Part shown: positions 25,954 through 37,793 of the stretch, piece after piece
How positions within the stretch are numbered: position 1 is the stretch's first letter
How the letters are laid out: the number at the start of each line of letters is the position of its first letter
NCBI GenBank assembly: GCA_034096865.1
Contig: JAWQFJ010002873.1
Span: forward strand, 63,484-127,483
Direction: 5' to 3'
Source of the DNA: Theodoxus fluviatilis
Lineage: Eukaryota > Mollusca > Gastropoda > Cycloneritida > Neritidae
DNA: 64,000 bases
Made by a program: the position numbers and the translations under genes
The notes under the pieces: model-generated
The model's database searches: none
What the model saw: the letters and a program-made list of their open reading frames with translations, nothing else
What the model was told of the DNA's origin: nothing

Positions 25954-25967
25954 GCGCCACCTAGCGG
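25954..25967. promoter_or_regulatory. CTCF-like core
   Basis: GCGCCACCTAGCGG contains the AGGTGGCGC core (reverse strand) remembered for protostome CTCF. A single-site match, so it is suggestive only. Confidence 0.4.
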
Positions 25968-26197
25968 ACGCTTTCGATCCACAATATTTTGATCTGAAAT
26001 CGGAGCAAAATACACTTCACCTTGCGATTCAAGCTGACCACTTTTCAGCAGCTTTTCCTGAATGCGAAGTTTCCGATAAACTCTCGTGCAAACCGTTGCA
26101 AAAACGTGGGATGATCACCCGATATCTTCGAGTTCGCCACCAGCGCAGTTCAGACATTTCCAGTGCAGGCAACACCTGCGAAATACTTAGTCGCGAA

Positions 26198-26209
26198 TGC
26201 GCATGCGCA
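26198..26209. promoter_or_regulatory. Perfect NRF-1 palindrome
   Basis: TGCGCATGCGCA fits the NRF-1 consensus YGCGCAYGCGCR at every position. NRF-1 sites are typical of CpG-type bidirectional promoters. Confidence 0.6.
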
Positions 26210-26884
26210 AGAGGAGGTTGATGGGAAGAGCCCGGGCTTTGCAAATTGGGAATTTCTGTCGTCTGCTCGAGTCTGAGTGTTTGTCATCGAAGGTCTGTCC
26301 TGAGAAGTTCCACACTTGTTTTCGTTTTTAAAGATGATTTTGAACAAAATACGAAACAAAAATGAAGGACTATTCTTTCTAAGTCACACTTTATTCAACT
26401 TTAATGAATTCGATATATTTTCTGTCAGCTAATGGTCGTGTTTAAGCGACGGTTTGTGCCTCCGAGTATCTAGTAGTATTGTCACATTGTGTGTGTAGAC
26501 ATTGATAAAATTTCGATTTTTGACTTCGGCACAATTACCTGTTTCATTTAAACACATTTTATTAGTAACTGCATGTGAAACTGAAGACCTCGGCTATAGT
26601 ATATGCACCACCATGTTTTGCTAGAAACTTCACGATCAGCTTTGCGAATTTTGAGCATTGTCTTTTGATCGCGGAAAGTTTTTCTGATGTTTAGGCAAAC
26701 ATCGAAAGTGGGCTGTATAAATTTGTCCGTCATTCTATTGATTTCTGTTGCTATTATTTGGTATTCGTTGAATTTTAGTATTTGTTGAAAGGTATTCGTG
26801 TTTGTTACTAGCTGTCACTGCATTACATTATTAATTTTCACTTGGATCTTTCCAGAAAGTTTGTGTGAAGCTGAACTCGCCAAC

Positions 26885-26945
26885 ATGAGAAAGCGCGTGA
26901 CATCTTTGAAGGAGAAGTTACAGACGAGAAATATTCCAGACACAG
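26885..26945 (+). CDS. ZCWPW1 coding exon 1 (as read)
   Basis: Begins MRKRVTSLKEKLQTRNIPDT and ends ACAG|GTTGGT, phase 1. The frame continues upstream to an acceptor-like site at 26855, so this exon may begin at 26856 and be joined to an unseen first exon. Confidence 0.65.
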
Positions 26946-29386
26946 GTTGGTGCTTTTTAAAAATCAAAGCAATAACAAAAACTAAGCTTCAGTTGAATTA
27001 TTCCTTATAAATAAGTATATAAGACTAATCCCCTATGGTCTGACCCAATCAGAAAAGTTGGTCCGATCATTGTGCTTTTTGTTATTCAATAACAATAACT
27101 TATTGTTGTTTTGTTTTGCTTTTGATTGACCCTCATGGGCATTCCAAAATTTTTCATTTCCCACTACAGATTAATAACATGTCATTGTCAGTAAGATAGG
27201 GACTACTGACTGGGCTACTCCAATAGTGAAGCCAGAGTTGGCGTTGAGAAATCAAATGCTTGGATTTGCTTGGTTTTGAGGCATCAGGATTGTATCACAT
27301 CATTCAGACCTGACTTTCATGCACTGGCATTAAATTTCTCATTGAAAATGAAATTAGAATTATTATTTTGTTTTTTGCCCGCTTGTATATTTCCATGTAT
27401 TCATATGTTAATTTGAATGCTTTTGTTGAAATGAAACTTCAGGTCACTATACACCTGAACATTGAGTCATGTATAGGCTGGAGCCTAAATGCCCTGACCT
27501 GATGTTTGATGTCCTGAAGGCATGGATGTTCAGCCAATGTAATTGTTTTTGTTTACAAAAATCAAATTTGTGATGGCTGTAAAAAGTCTGAGTTATTAGT
27601 ATATTACAAAATGTAGTCAGTTTGTTCACTTTGTATCACATGATGTACCGGAATAATTGTCAATTTAGAAAAGGGGTGACCAAATACCTGGCTTTTCCCT
27701 ATAGAGACTGACGACCAATTTCTACTAAAACCATCCTTTTGCTGAAACTAATTGATCAATGTTTTGGGAATTGTCGACTCAACACTGTCAGCATTATAAA
27801 GATACAGATGCTTGATCCAATAATTTGTGCCAAATGGAGGTTTTGAATTTTATATAGATTTTTGCCTTTTTAAGTAGCGTAGCTGTGTCTCAGAATTTGA
27901 TAGGAGTGAATTGCAATACTCAATATTTGCTTATGAACAGTTCTATTTTTGTCATTAAACTTACATTGGAATCAATGCTTTGAAATTGCATGCAGAAGTT
28001 GCTGTGATACAGGGAATGTCTTATTTCAGACATTATTAGTGCTTACTAATAAACAAGATGCATGCACTAGTGGTTCAGTGTGAGAATGTACCTTGATGAC
28101 CCCAGGCACCTGGGTTCAGTGCTGCCAAAGTGACTGCAAGAAGTGGCGGTACATGTCTGGAGTGCAAGACCCGTCTGATGTCCCAGATTACTGGACCTGC
28201 AGGGACAACCCAGGTCTGTCAGACATGGCTTTTTAATGACAGGACATCTTTTCAAATTCCCGATTTGCTTTTATGCGTTTTGTTGCAAATGCTGGATTGC
28301 ATTCTGTGATAGTTAAATGTCACATGTGCATTATGGCTTTGAAATAGCTGTTTTAGCCGTGCCATCATATATTATCATCACACCTACTCTTGACATTTTG
28401 TCATTTTACAATGAGCTGGAACATTATTGTGGTGGCAAATCATTGGCATTCTTATGAATCATCTATGTCAGTCAGAGAACATTGTTAAAAAAGAATTAAC
28501 ATAGAACAGCAGAGTGGCCAAATTACCACCAATGCCTTGGAGATTCAGAATACCAAGGGAAAAGTTCATGTAGTTGTCAAATGTCAAATTGAATGTGATG
28601 TTGAGTTTATAGTGCTAAAGTTGAGCATACTTGAAGAAAAAACCTGCAGAGGGATAGTTCTTCTGCTTTGTGGAATTTCATTTAAATGAAATCAGGAATA
28701 AATAGGCACTTGCATGTAATGCCCATATTTGAAATGCCAATACATTAACAAACTTACTGCTGATTTATTCAGTTAGAGTTCTTTATAGTGTGCTGCTGGA
28801 ACACCTAGCACATATGTGCCAGTCAAGTGTTTGAAGTACACAATCAATGCAAGCTTATTCCATGTGAATGTGTCTGGCATATGCCTTATGGGCTGATCAG
28901 TCAAGACCCTCTTGTATTTGTGTTCCTCCCTAACACTCACTAGTTTTTCCCTGTTTTCTGGCAAATAGACGAAAGATACAACAGCTGTGACAAGCCTGAG
29001 GAGGAATATGATGAGAGTGAGCACATTCTCACCAAATACACAGAGGGTTCAGTGGTTTGGGCCAGGATGTCGGGGTACCCCTGGTAAGAGAAGGACTGAT
29101 CCTTAACATTTCCAGATCGCATGCATTCATTTAATATATTTTTAATTCATAACTTCCATGTTTGACATTACTGTTTGATATGTGACACTTCTTTTTTATG
29201 GAAAGTATAGGACCTACTGACTGTGAACTTTATTAGCGATGATTAACAATATTTTGCATGAAGTAGTATGGGGGCTTGCTTCTTATGTCACCTGTTCTGT
29301 TGAGATCTCTGCATGTTGATCGCTTTAGTCACATTCATTCTTTATCTCTGTCTCTAGTCTATGCTTGCCTGCCCCCCACTTCCACG

Positions 29387-29455
<69 letters not shown>

Positions 29456-32400
29456 AACAAAAAATGAAACAAATCTGTTTGGAATATATTGTGTGTTTGA
29501 TATTCTTCAACCTAAATCCTCTGGCTCTGTAATTTTATTTGTATTACTTTTGTTCTTTTAGTGAAAAAAAAGTTATAATTTAGTACTGATTTGTAGTCTC
29601 TCATTTTCTTTGAAAGTAACTGAAGGGCATTTTGATACCATTGGATTTTGGAACACGCGTTTCATAAAATTAGTGCACACTGTTTCAGTGTGGTTGGCTT
29701 GAAACAAGAAGGCATAAATGAAGAATGAGAAGATTGTTAATAATCAGTGAATCCTGTATGGCATTCCTAATATGCCCTTCTGTTGTTAATAGTCATGTGG
29801 AAATTTTTTCTTCCTGTAGTCATTTGAAATGAATTTGATTATCCAGTTCATTGTGTTCTTTTAAACCCAGGGATGTGGGCTAGGCTCCAGTTTTCCTTTT
29901 TGAACTAGGTGCAGGCATCTGTGCCCCAAGGTTATTACTTGGCTGTTGAATTCAGAATATCTAGTCCAATGAGGGAAACTTGAAAGGGATCAGTTAGAGG
30001 TGAGCTTAGGCTTACAGCAAGGTTGTTTTGGGAATGATAGCAAGGAGCATAGATAGATGGTATGGGACAGTATACATTCGGGTTGATGATGCTGTGTTTG
30101 GCCTTGCAGACTTTAAACAGGACAGCTAGCCAGCCATCTGTCTGTATGCTAAGGCCTCAGTCATCATTTCACTGGCTGGTTATGTCACCATTCTGCACAA
30201 TATCCTGGAATTCTTACATGGACAGCTTATGGTAGATAATGTTTTTGTGCAAATGCTACATATGGTAATTTTAATGGAAATTATTCACAAGATAGTAGGA
30301 TTAGAATATTAGAGGTTTCAGGATGGGGTGGGGTGCTAGGGCTTGGAAAAGATTTCTTAAAGGTGCATTCTTACATAGCCTGAGCTAGTGTATGTTTGCC
30401 AGACAAAGCCTTAAGCCAGTTAAGGATTTATATGGTGCCTTCCATAGTTCCGCAGAACATTGCTCTAAATGAAGGATTGAAATTGTCGCTTGTCCTCATC
30501 TAAAGTCTGTCCCATTTCATTCTCACGCTATTGCATGTGTTACTATAAACTAATAGGTAGGAAAAAAAAATCTTGAAAAACTTGGTCAAGATAACCGAAC
30601 TGATGTTGGTCTTCTGCTTCTGTTCCACATTAACTCCTCCCCCCCCCCCTCCCCCTCCTCCCTCCCCCCTCCCCCTCCCCCTCCTCTTCCTCTTCGGACT
30701 TCCTCCTCCCCCTCCCCCTCCCCCTCCCCCACCCCCTCCTCTTCCTCTTCCTCCTCCCCCTCCCCCTCCCCCTCCTCCTCCTCTCCCTCCCCCTCCCCCT
30801 CCTCCTCCTCCTCCTCCTCCTCCTCCTCCGTGATTGTTTGCAAAAGTGTACACGTAATTTCATATTCTGTTATGTTCGTTAGGTTTTTTGATGAATTGAT
30901 AGTTGTTATTAAATCTCCATCTTGGCCTCTGGCAAATTTTTCTGATAGAACCTTTTACAAGGCATTAAATTGATTGTAATTTTCTGCAATAGGTGATTGC
31001 AAACATTACTACAAACAAATGTTCACATCTTATGAATCTTGGTTAATTCAGCTGAAGTGTAAGAATGTGTGTTAATGAATGAGCTTGGGCTTCTTACTAC
31101 TACTTGTTTTTCTTCTGCAGTTCTTCACATTGATTGATGCAACTTTTAGACATGTGGATCACACTGTTGGACCAAGAATTATAACTACTCTGTGCACACT
31201 ATCTGACTTTGCTACTGTCTTCAACTTGTGTTTTTGTCATTTTTTGCGGTCACTCACTTGCAACTGCAGAGTCTTGTACCTTGCTACTTCTTGGTGCTTT
31301 GCAGGTGGCCAGCCATGATTGAAAGCGACCCAGACAGTGGAGAGTACATCAAGCGGGAATTTGAAACAAGCATGCTCCCTGTAGGTTGGAAGCTGATAAA
31401 AATAATCATTGATTGGACTGCATACGTTTCCAAAACTTAAAATGAACTGCTCAGACTGTTCGTTAAAAGAGATCTGGTGTATGTTGAAAGGGCATAGGGT
31501 TACAGGTATGCATGTGTGTATCTGTGTGTGTTTGCACTCGCGCATGCTGGTATTCGTGTGTGCGTGTGTATGTGTCTGCATGTGCTAGCCAGAGAGAGTA
31601 AACATGTACTTAGTGTAATTCTTTAACTTAGTTTAAGGTTTCTTTTCGCTGGATTTTTATTATTTCAACTTTTTAATGCATGTACCTTTACTACATTTAG
31701 GGGGCAAAGGGCCTACTATGGTGGTAATTACATAAATGTGATCAGCTGAGTTTTAAAATTTATATTATTATTTCCAAATTTTAAGAAAAGACCATTCCTT
31801 TTCAATTGTTGCAATTAGAAGATGTGAATTGTGTAGCATTCCATTTCAAATATTTTTCAGGTGTTGATCATGTATGTTTGAAATTTGTTATACAATGGCT
31901 TTCTTTCAAAGTGGCTCCCATGTAGGGTTTGATTGTACCATACTTTCCTTTCAGAGGTGCTACCATGTAGTTTTCTTTGATGACAAGGTGAGCCGGGCAT
32001 GGATTTCACCCTCAAGCCTGAAGCCCTTCGCAGAGATAGACCCGTCTGACAAAAAGCGGGTGAGCAAACAGATAAAATCACATTCATTTTGAGTCTGACA
32101 GTTACTTTCTAAGATGCTACAGCAGACTAAACTTTAGTTTTGAATCAAATGTAATAGAATATTTTCCATGCTTCTCATGAGAAGCAAAGCATTTTAGGAT
32201 GCAGGTAATGGGTGAGATGTCTCAAGACATTAACTATTGCTTTACCTGAATTCATGCCTCATTATTTATAAGGGTGCTGAGTGAGATGAATGAACCTAAA
32301 GCACCTAACATTAACTTCTTGAAATATGTGTTGACAGGAATGCTTTTAGAGTAGCTCAGCTAAGCTTTGAGGTTCTATTTGCTTGTGGAATTGTTTACAT

Positions 32401-35400
32401 AATCTCCACATGCAATGAATGGGAAGGGCTCAGTGCAGTCTTTAACTGTGATGACCTCCATTCCCTATCCTGCAAACCCCACCCCCCTTACCCCCACCCC
32501 CCTTACCCCCAACCCCTTTACCTCCCACCCTCATCCCCCCTTTGGACAATGCTGCATGTTCCTCCACCATTCAGAACTCTGATATGATGAGGCCTCCTGC
32601 CTCTCTGCCCGCAATGTCCATTTTATTCTGAGTAGCATTTCATGCATTTCGTGAAAAACGTGTTAAAATACCAAGTCTTGGTAGTCTTATATCTGTTCAC
32701 AAGGATTCAACCATTCTTCAGGATAGTATGCACGGAGCATTGGCAATAGACATGGCAGCCTTGTTTCTTGTTTATGCAGTTCACCATCAAAGGCCAGAAT
32801 TACTACAAAGCTGTCTCCAGAGCTGCAGAATTGGCTGAACAAGCCCTGGCACTCTCTATCAAGGTAAATAGTTCCTGCTTTCCCTCACTAAAAGTTATGT
32901 GCTGTTCAGTTTCCTCAGAATGTTGGAGAGTGCTGGTGAAATCATTTCTAATAGTTTTATCCTTGGACAAAGTGTGAGACCAGGGGAGCTGCCATGTTCC
33001 TAATTCACTTATTGTGCATTTACAGGCAAAATGGGTTGCTTATGATTCATGACAGAGGAGTCAGACCACAGAATTTACTTGTACTTACTTTACCTGAGTA
33101 TTTCATGTAACAAGCTTGGCAAGTTATGGGAAATGCTTACATTTTCTTCACATTTGCTGATAAGATCTTCATTGCTAGGTTTGAGTGTTGCATTGCAATT
33201 TTTAAAAATTAGCACTTTGGAATGACATACAGATTGTCATGAAGTCTCCAACAAGACTTCTGAAAAACAAATTGCAGCCCAGTTGTACATGTATGTCCAC
33301 CCATATGGAATGAGATGGTGAGATGTAGTAGCAAATTGGGGGAAATTGAACATTTACTCTGTACAATGCTTTTAGTCTGCCAGACAGTACACACATACTC
33401 AATTATCGGCTTGTAACTGGGTTTTCTTAGATTTTTACTAAGAAGTTGTGCTTTGGAAAGAGTTGTTTTGCATTCAAACCATATTGATATGGCTAGCTGG
33501 TAATAAAAACAAAACGTAATGAGCATTAGGTAAAGGTGTGTGCTTACCGTGTGTGTGTGTGTGTGTCCGAGCGCGAGCGCTCACGAATGCACACAAAGGC
33601 TGTACATACCTAGAGCATTTTTGCCACTTTGCATCACTTTGTAGAGTTCACCAATCAAAAGTAAAGTAATAATTGTGCTTTGCCAACATGAATTATTTCA
33701 ATAAATGATAAAAAGTTTGTCATTAATTGTTTTCTTACTTTTTGGTGTGTGTGCTTATTTTCAGGAACGTCTGTCAAAGTTTTCCTTCAGCAGAAGGTAC
33801 AATGGCAGATGGGGAAAGGCCATGGAATGTTCAGATTCAGGTACGAGGCCTTCATATGTATAACTGAGGATTGTGAGCTCTTGTAATGATCACAGGTTCG
33901 TGGGGAAGAGATGGTGGCTTAGACTGTTACAGATGCTCGATTTAGATGTACCAAACTGTTGCCTTTATCTGAAAATATATATACTTTACAAAACTTATAT
34001 GGAATGTGAAGATACCTTCTGTGTTAAAAACATTTTTCCCCACCTGCATAATGACAATACATTTTGGGTCAGGTCAGGGGAGATAACACTGGCAATCATT
34101 GTTAGTCATGAATGGTTATGGTATTAACTCCCCTGCATAAGACTGGATAATTTTGCTTTGATGAAAATCATAAACACTTGACTAAAATGAAATACAGTGC
34201 ATGTTTTCTATAAACCTAAAACTTGGGTAGATCTTTCACAGTATAGGTACAGTACAATTAACATAGTAAATTTGTTTTTTCTTCAGTGAAACCAAATTCT
34301 TTCCAACTTGATATCAAACCCTGGGGCGGGTTTCAAAATAGGTAGTCGATCTTGGTCGCAAGATCTTGCTTCGCAGTAAGACCTAGCTAAAAAAAAACTA
34401 TCCCAGCGGCGAGCGAAGATCCAAGATGGCGACGACCGAGACTAGGGTTTATTTTTTGTGACGCTTCAACACTGAAAATATTCGATAATTCGTTCTCCGC
34501 TGACTCATGTGTGCCTTAATTTGTCACCTCGCTGCAATCTCAGCTGGACAATTTAAGTAGATTACGATTTTTGACTCACATGCGAAGCAAAAGTGAGTCT
34601 ATGTACTGAGCCGTTTCGTCCGTCCGTCCGGGCGTCCGGGCGTCCGTCCGTCCGGGCATAAAAACTTAAACGTTGGATTTTTCTCGGAGACTATTAAGTC
34701 TATCAACACCAAATGTGGCATGATGGTGTATGATGACAAGGCCTCAAAAAACATACATAGTGACTTGACCTTGCTTCAAGGTCAAGGTCACAGGAGCCAT
34801 AAATGTGGTCTCAAAAACAGTCATTTTTCACATTTTCCCAATTCTCTCCCACGTTATTGAGAATGGCGACCTTAGCTACAAGTGGTATATAGGTCAAAGC
34901 AAGCCCTATCTTTTGATACCAGTTTGGTTGACCTTGCTTCAAGGTCAAGGTCACAGGAGCTCTTCAAAGTTGGATTGTATACATATTTTGAAGTGACCTT
35001 GACCCTGAACTATGGAAGATAACTGTTTCAAACTTAATAATTATGTGGGGCACATGTTATACTTTCATCATGAGACACATTTGTTCACATATCAAGGTCA
35101 AGGTCACTTTGACCCTTATGAAATGTGACCAAAATGGGGTAGTGAACCACTAAAAGTGACCATATCTCATGGTAGAAAGTGCCAATAAGCACCATTGTGC
35201 TTTCTATGTCTTGAATTAAGAGCTTTGTGTTAGATGACCTTGGATGACCTTGACCTTGGGTCAAGGTCACGTGTATTTTGGTAGGAAAAATGTGTAAAGC
35301 ATTTCTTTGTGTATGATGTCATTGGTAGGTTTAGTTGTTTGACCTTGACGTTGAAGGTCGCCTGAAGGTCAAGGTCATATAAAGGTCAAGGTCAAGCATG

Positions 35401-35601
35401 TGAGTCGTATGGGCTTTGCCCTTCTTGTTGTACAATGATTTGCCGAAAGGACAAAAATGTTTATGCAAAGCATACCTAAATTCAATTTCAATACAAGTTG
35501 CAGCTAGTTAGCTCATCATTAAGAGTTGTGAAGATCCCAAGGTTTGCAGTCTGTGTGTGGTTTGGGCATCCACTTTATTAGAGAGTTAACAGTTTTGTTG
35601 G

Positions 35602-35666
<65 letters not shown>

Positions 35667-37793
35667 AGTGCTAGAGTAATATTTGTGACCAGAGTGTTAT
35701 TTTTCATTGCAGAGGAGAGCCTTTCCAAGGAGGAAACTGGCAGTGAACCTGAGGCAGAGAAGTTGGATGAAGTGGACCACTGGAGTGACGATGAAGGCAG
35801 CAGCCATGATGACCAGAGTGTAGATGATGACTTTGCATTGGAGAAAGTTGCCCATGTCATAAATGTCACTGAAATTATAGTAGGTAAGGAGGAAAATGAG
35901 TGCACATCCACTCATGCTGCCAAGTCTGAACTGAAAGTAAAGAAAATCAAAAAGAAACTTCCACAGATTGAAACTAGTGATTCAGTTACTGTCACAGCTA
36001 CAAATGTGACTGAGAGAAATGGTGAGGACAAAGTTGAAAGTGTGTTGCAGATGAAAGACCAAGCTGGTTATGACATCCAGCTTCCAAATGAAAAAATCAA
36101 GAAGAAAAAGAAGAAAAGGCAGTCATCAAATGAAATTGATGCCAAAATCTCGGGAGAACATCTTCCAAGGAAGAAAAAGGCAAAATCTAAGAACACAGAG
36201 GCAAAGTCATCTGCAAAGTTTGCTGAAAATGAAAATGCTGCTAATAAAAGCCATTGCATTCCTACTGACAAGGATCCTATGGAAAGCAAAATTCCTGATT
36301 CAACTTGTCTTGAGCTGCCTGTTGTGATTCCTCAAAAGAAGAAAAAGAAAAACAAGAGTTTGGGTGCTGACCCTTGTGGTGAAGATCATACCACAGCTGC
36401 CAAGACTAGTTTTCTGTCCAAGCCAAAGCAGAAGACAATCAAGAAGAGGAAACCTGAAGACATGGAAGCATTGGGAGAATGTTCACCTGTGAAGAAGAAA
36501 AAGAAAGCTAAGAAGGCAAAGGCACTCAACATTTCTGGTGCTGCTCCTAAAACTATTGGGAAAAGTGACAGCCTTTGTGTCACTCCAAGTGGTGAACCTG
36601 AGAAGGAAACCAATGGGGAACATGCTATGGCAACTGTGACAAGTCAGGTGGTACACAAGAAGAAAAAATCGACCAAGCGTGAAGGGCAAAAGGTCAAGGC
36701 AACAGTGAGCAGCGAGGTGTCTTCAAATAAAAAGAAGAAAGTAGACAAGCCTGACAAGGAGAAGGTGAAGTCAGTAGAGAGCAGCAAAGTTCCTTCTAAG
36801 AAGAAAGACACATTTGCTCAATCTGATGGGCAGAAGATGAAGACAAGTGAGAGTGGCAATGCTCCTCCCAAGAAAAAGAAGAAAGTCAAATCTGATGCGG
36901 TAAACACTGAGACTGTTGTGGCTAGTAAAGCTCTTCCAAAGCTGATGTCAGCTGCTACTGATGTACAGAAGCCTGCAGAGCCTGGAAATACTGTTGCTCC
37001 AAAATTTGTCTCCAAGAAAAAGGCAGCAAAGCCCTTTCAGGTCAAGCCTAGAGTGGATGGAAGCAAGCCAGCTACTGCAAAGCTTGATGCCCAGACCAAA
37101 ATGGGCATAATGCCAGAAAAAACAGGAGATGGAACAAAGAACACATCCCCTGATGATGATCCACAAAGAAAGTTCCAACCTTTCAAGTTCAAACAAAGAA
37201 CTGCACTAGCCAAATCCCCAGTGCTAGAGTCTGAACCTGGCTCCCCTCAACCTCCAGAAGACTCTTCCACAGAAGCTGTTGAGACTTTGTCTGTCCAGTT
37301 GAAACAGGACATGGCACCAGAGGAAAAAAGGAATGAATGCTCTCTCAAGTGCAAGAAAGAAAAGCTGGACAAGAAAGCAAAGTCTCCTGCTAAAAAGCAT
37401 GAAGAAATATGCAAGGATTTGTCTGAAGAGCCCTCTCCAGCACCCTCATCCAAAACGAGTTCTAGTCCAGTTTCCATTAGTTGGGAGGAGTTCCAGTCCT
37501 CACAGGAGCTTGCCCGGGAGCAGGTGGTGCCAAGAGAGGAAAGCAGTTCAGAGGAGTTTGACTTGGACCTGGAGCTGCAGGGTTACTCCAAAGTCTATGC
37601 TCCAGGTAAAGTGCCAGTGTCCACTGGGAAGGGAGAAGAGTCTGCTGCTGAAATTGTGGGGGCCATAGAGGAACAGCTGAATGATGAATACAGCAGTGAC
37701 ATTGATCTAGGTATGTCAGCCACTGTCATTGAGAAGACTGAGATCTTCCTTCCCGAAATGAGTGACTCTGACTCGGATCTATTTGAGTTTTAA
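26885..37793 (+). CDS. ZCWPW1: CW-type zinc finger and PWWP domain protein, whole spliced gene
   Basis: Eight coding exons join in frame to about 901 residues: 26885-26945, 28106-28213, 28969-29083, 31305-31380, 31955-32059, 32780-32863, 33765-33840 and 35713-37793. The mammalian protein is a nuclear reader of H3K4me3 (CW) and H3K36me3 (PWWP) acting with PRDM9 in meiotic double-strand-break repair. The CW domain shows TWVQC, SDCKKWR, YWTC and YNSC with all four zinc cysteines. The PWWP domain shows GSVVWARMSGYPWWPAMIES, with PWWP itself split by an intron, then YHVVFFDDKVSRAWI. A long lysine-rich, low-complexity C-terminal exon follows, ending in acidic SDSDSDLFEF. The start at 26885 has a good context (AAC before ATG). 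Vertebrate proteins have a longer N-terminus, so an upstream coding exon may be missing. Confidence 0.9.
28106..28213 (+). CDS. ZCWPW1 exon, CW zinc finger
   Basis: Acceptor CCCCAG|GCACC; reads TWVQCCQSDCKKWRYM to DYWTCRDNP; donor CCAG|GTCTGT, phase 1. Carries the cage tryptophan and three of the zinc cysteines. Confidence 0.93.
28969..29083 (+). CDS. ZCWPW1 exon, CW end and PWWP start
   Basis: Acceptor AAATAG|ACGAAA; reads ERYNSCDKPEEEYDE, then TEGSVVWARMSGYPW; donor CCCTG|GTAAGA, phase 2. Contains the fourth CW cysteine. Confidence 0.92.
29391..29452. repeat. (TC)n microsatellite
   Basis: Pure TC run of about 60 bp in ZCWPW1 intron 3. Confidence 0.97.
30634..30829. repeat. C-rich (CCT/CCCCCT)n tract
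   Basis: About 195 bp of almost pure pyrimidine with repeated CCCCCT words. The complementary strand has dozens of G4-5 runs and could form quadruplex or triplex structures. It lies in ZCWPW1 intron 3. Confidence 0.95.
31305..31380 (+). CDS. ZCWPW1 exon, PWWP motif second half
   Basis: Acceptor TTTGCAG|GTGGCCAGCC completes W and reads WPAMIESDPDSGEY to FETSMLP; donor CCT|GTAGGT, phase 0. Confidence 0.9.
31955..32059 (+). CDS. ZCWPW1 exon, PWWP core
   Basis: Acceptor TTTCAG|AGGTGC; reads RCYHVVFFDDKVSRAWI to DPSDKKR; donor CGG|GTGAGC, phase 0. Matches the KYHVTFFGETVSRAWI stretch of the human protein. Confidence 0.92.
32464..32544. repeat. Degenerate (ACCCCCTT)n run
   Basis: ACCCCCCTTACCCCC-type words repeat imperfectly in ZCWPW1 intron 5. 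Confidence 0.75.
32780..32863 (+). CDS. ZCWPW1 exon, helical segment after PWWP
   Basis: Acceptor TATGCAG|TTCACC; 28 codons, FTIKGQNYYKAVSRAAELAE then QALALSIK; donor AAG|GTAAAT, phase 0 both sides. Confidence 0.9.
33765..33840 (+). CDS. ZCWPW1 exon, ERLSKFSFSRRYNG
   Basis: Acceptor TTTTCAG|GAACGT; reads ERLSKFSFSRRYNGRWGKAM to CSDS; donor TCAG|GTACGA, phase 1. Resembles the human ERVNLFGFWSRFNG segment. Confidence 0.9.
34573..35406. mobile_element. Element packed with nuclear-receptor half-sites
   Basis: Bounded by the inverted words GACTCACATGC (34573-34583) and GCATGTGAGTC (35396-35406). Near the left end is a GTCCGTCCGGGC tandem (34618-34660). The interior contains about 18 exact AGGTCA/TGACCT hexamers by eye, often as TCAAGGTCAAGGTCA. 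No coding capacity. It lies in the last ZCWPW1 intron. The left boundary may be truncated and no target duplication was found, so mobility is inferred from the ends and from remembered similar mollusc repeats. Confidence 0.6.
35604..35665. repeat. (GA)n microsatellite
   Basis: Pure GA run ending about 47 bp before the acceptor of the last ZCWPW1 exon. Confidence 0.97.
35713..37793 (+). CDS. ZCWPW1 last coding exon, lysine-rich tail
   Basis: Acceptor CATTGCAG|AGGAGAGC; 692 codons plus TAA. It contains many KKKKK clusters spaced through Ser/Thr-rich sequence, suggesting nuclear localisation or nucleic-acid contact. The acidic end has SSEEFDLDLEL, SSDIDL and SDSDSDLFEF. Composition is low-complexity, so orthology of this part rests on exon continuity. 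Confidence 0.9.

Larger units (their letters stand above)
25876..26884. promoter_or_regulatory. Shared divergent promoter region MEPCE/ZCWPW1
   Basis: About 1 kb separates the two start codons, which point away from each other. It contains CpG-rich words near 25880-25970 and 26160-26280 and a set of classic promoter motifs listed separately. Transcription starts cannot be placed. ZCWPW1 probably has a non-coding first exon here, because an acceptor-like CCAG lies at 26855. Confidence 0.7.
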
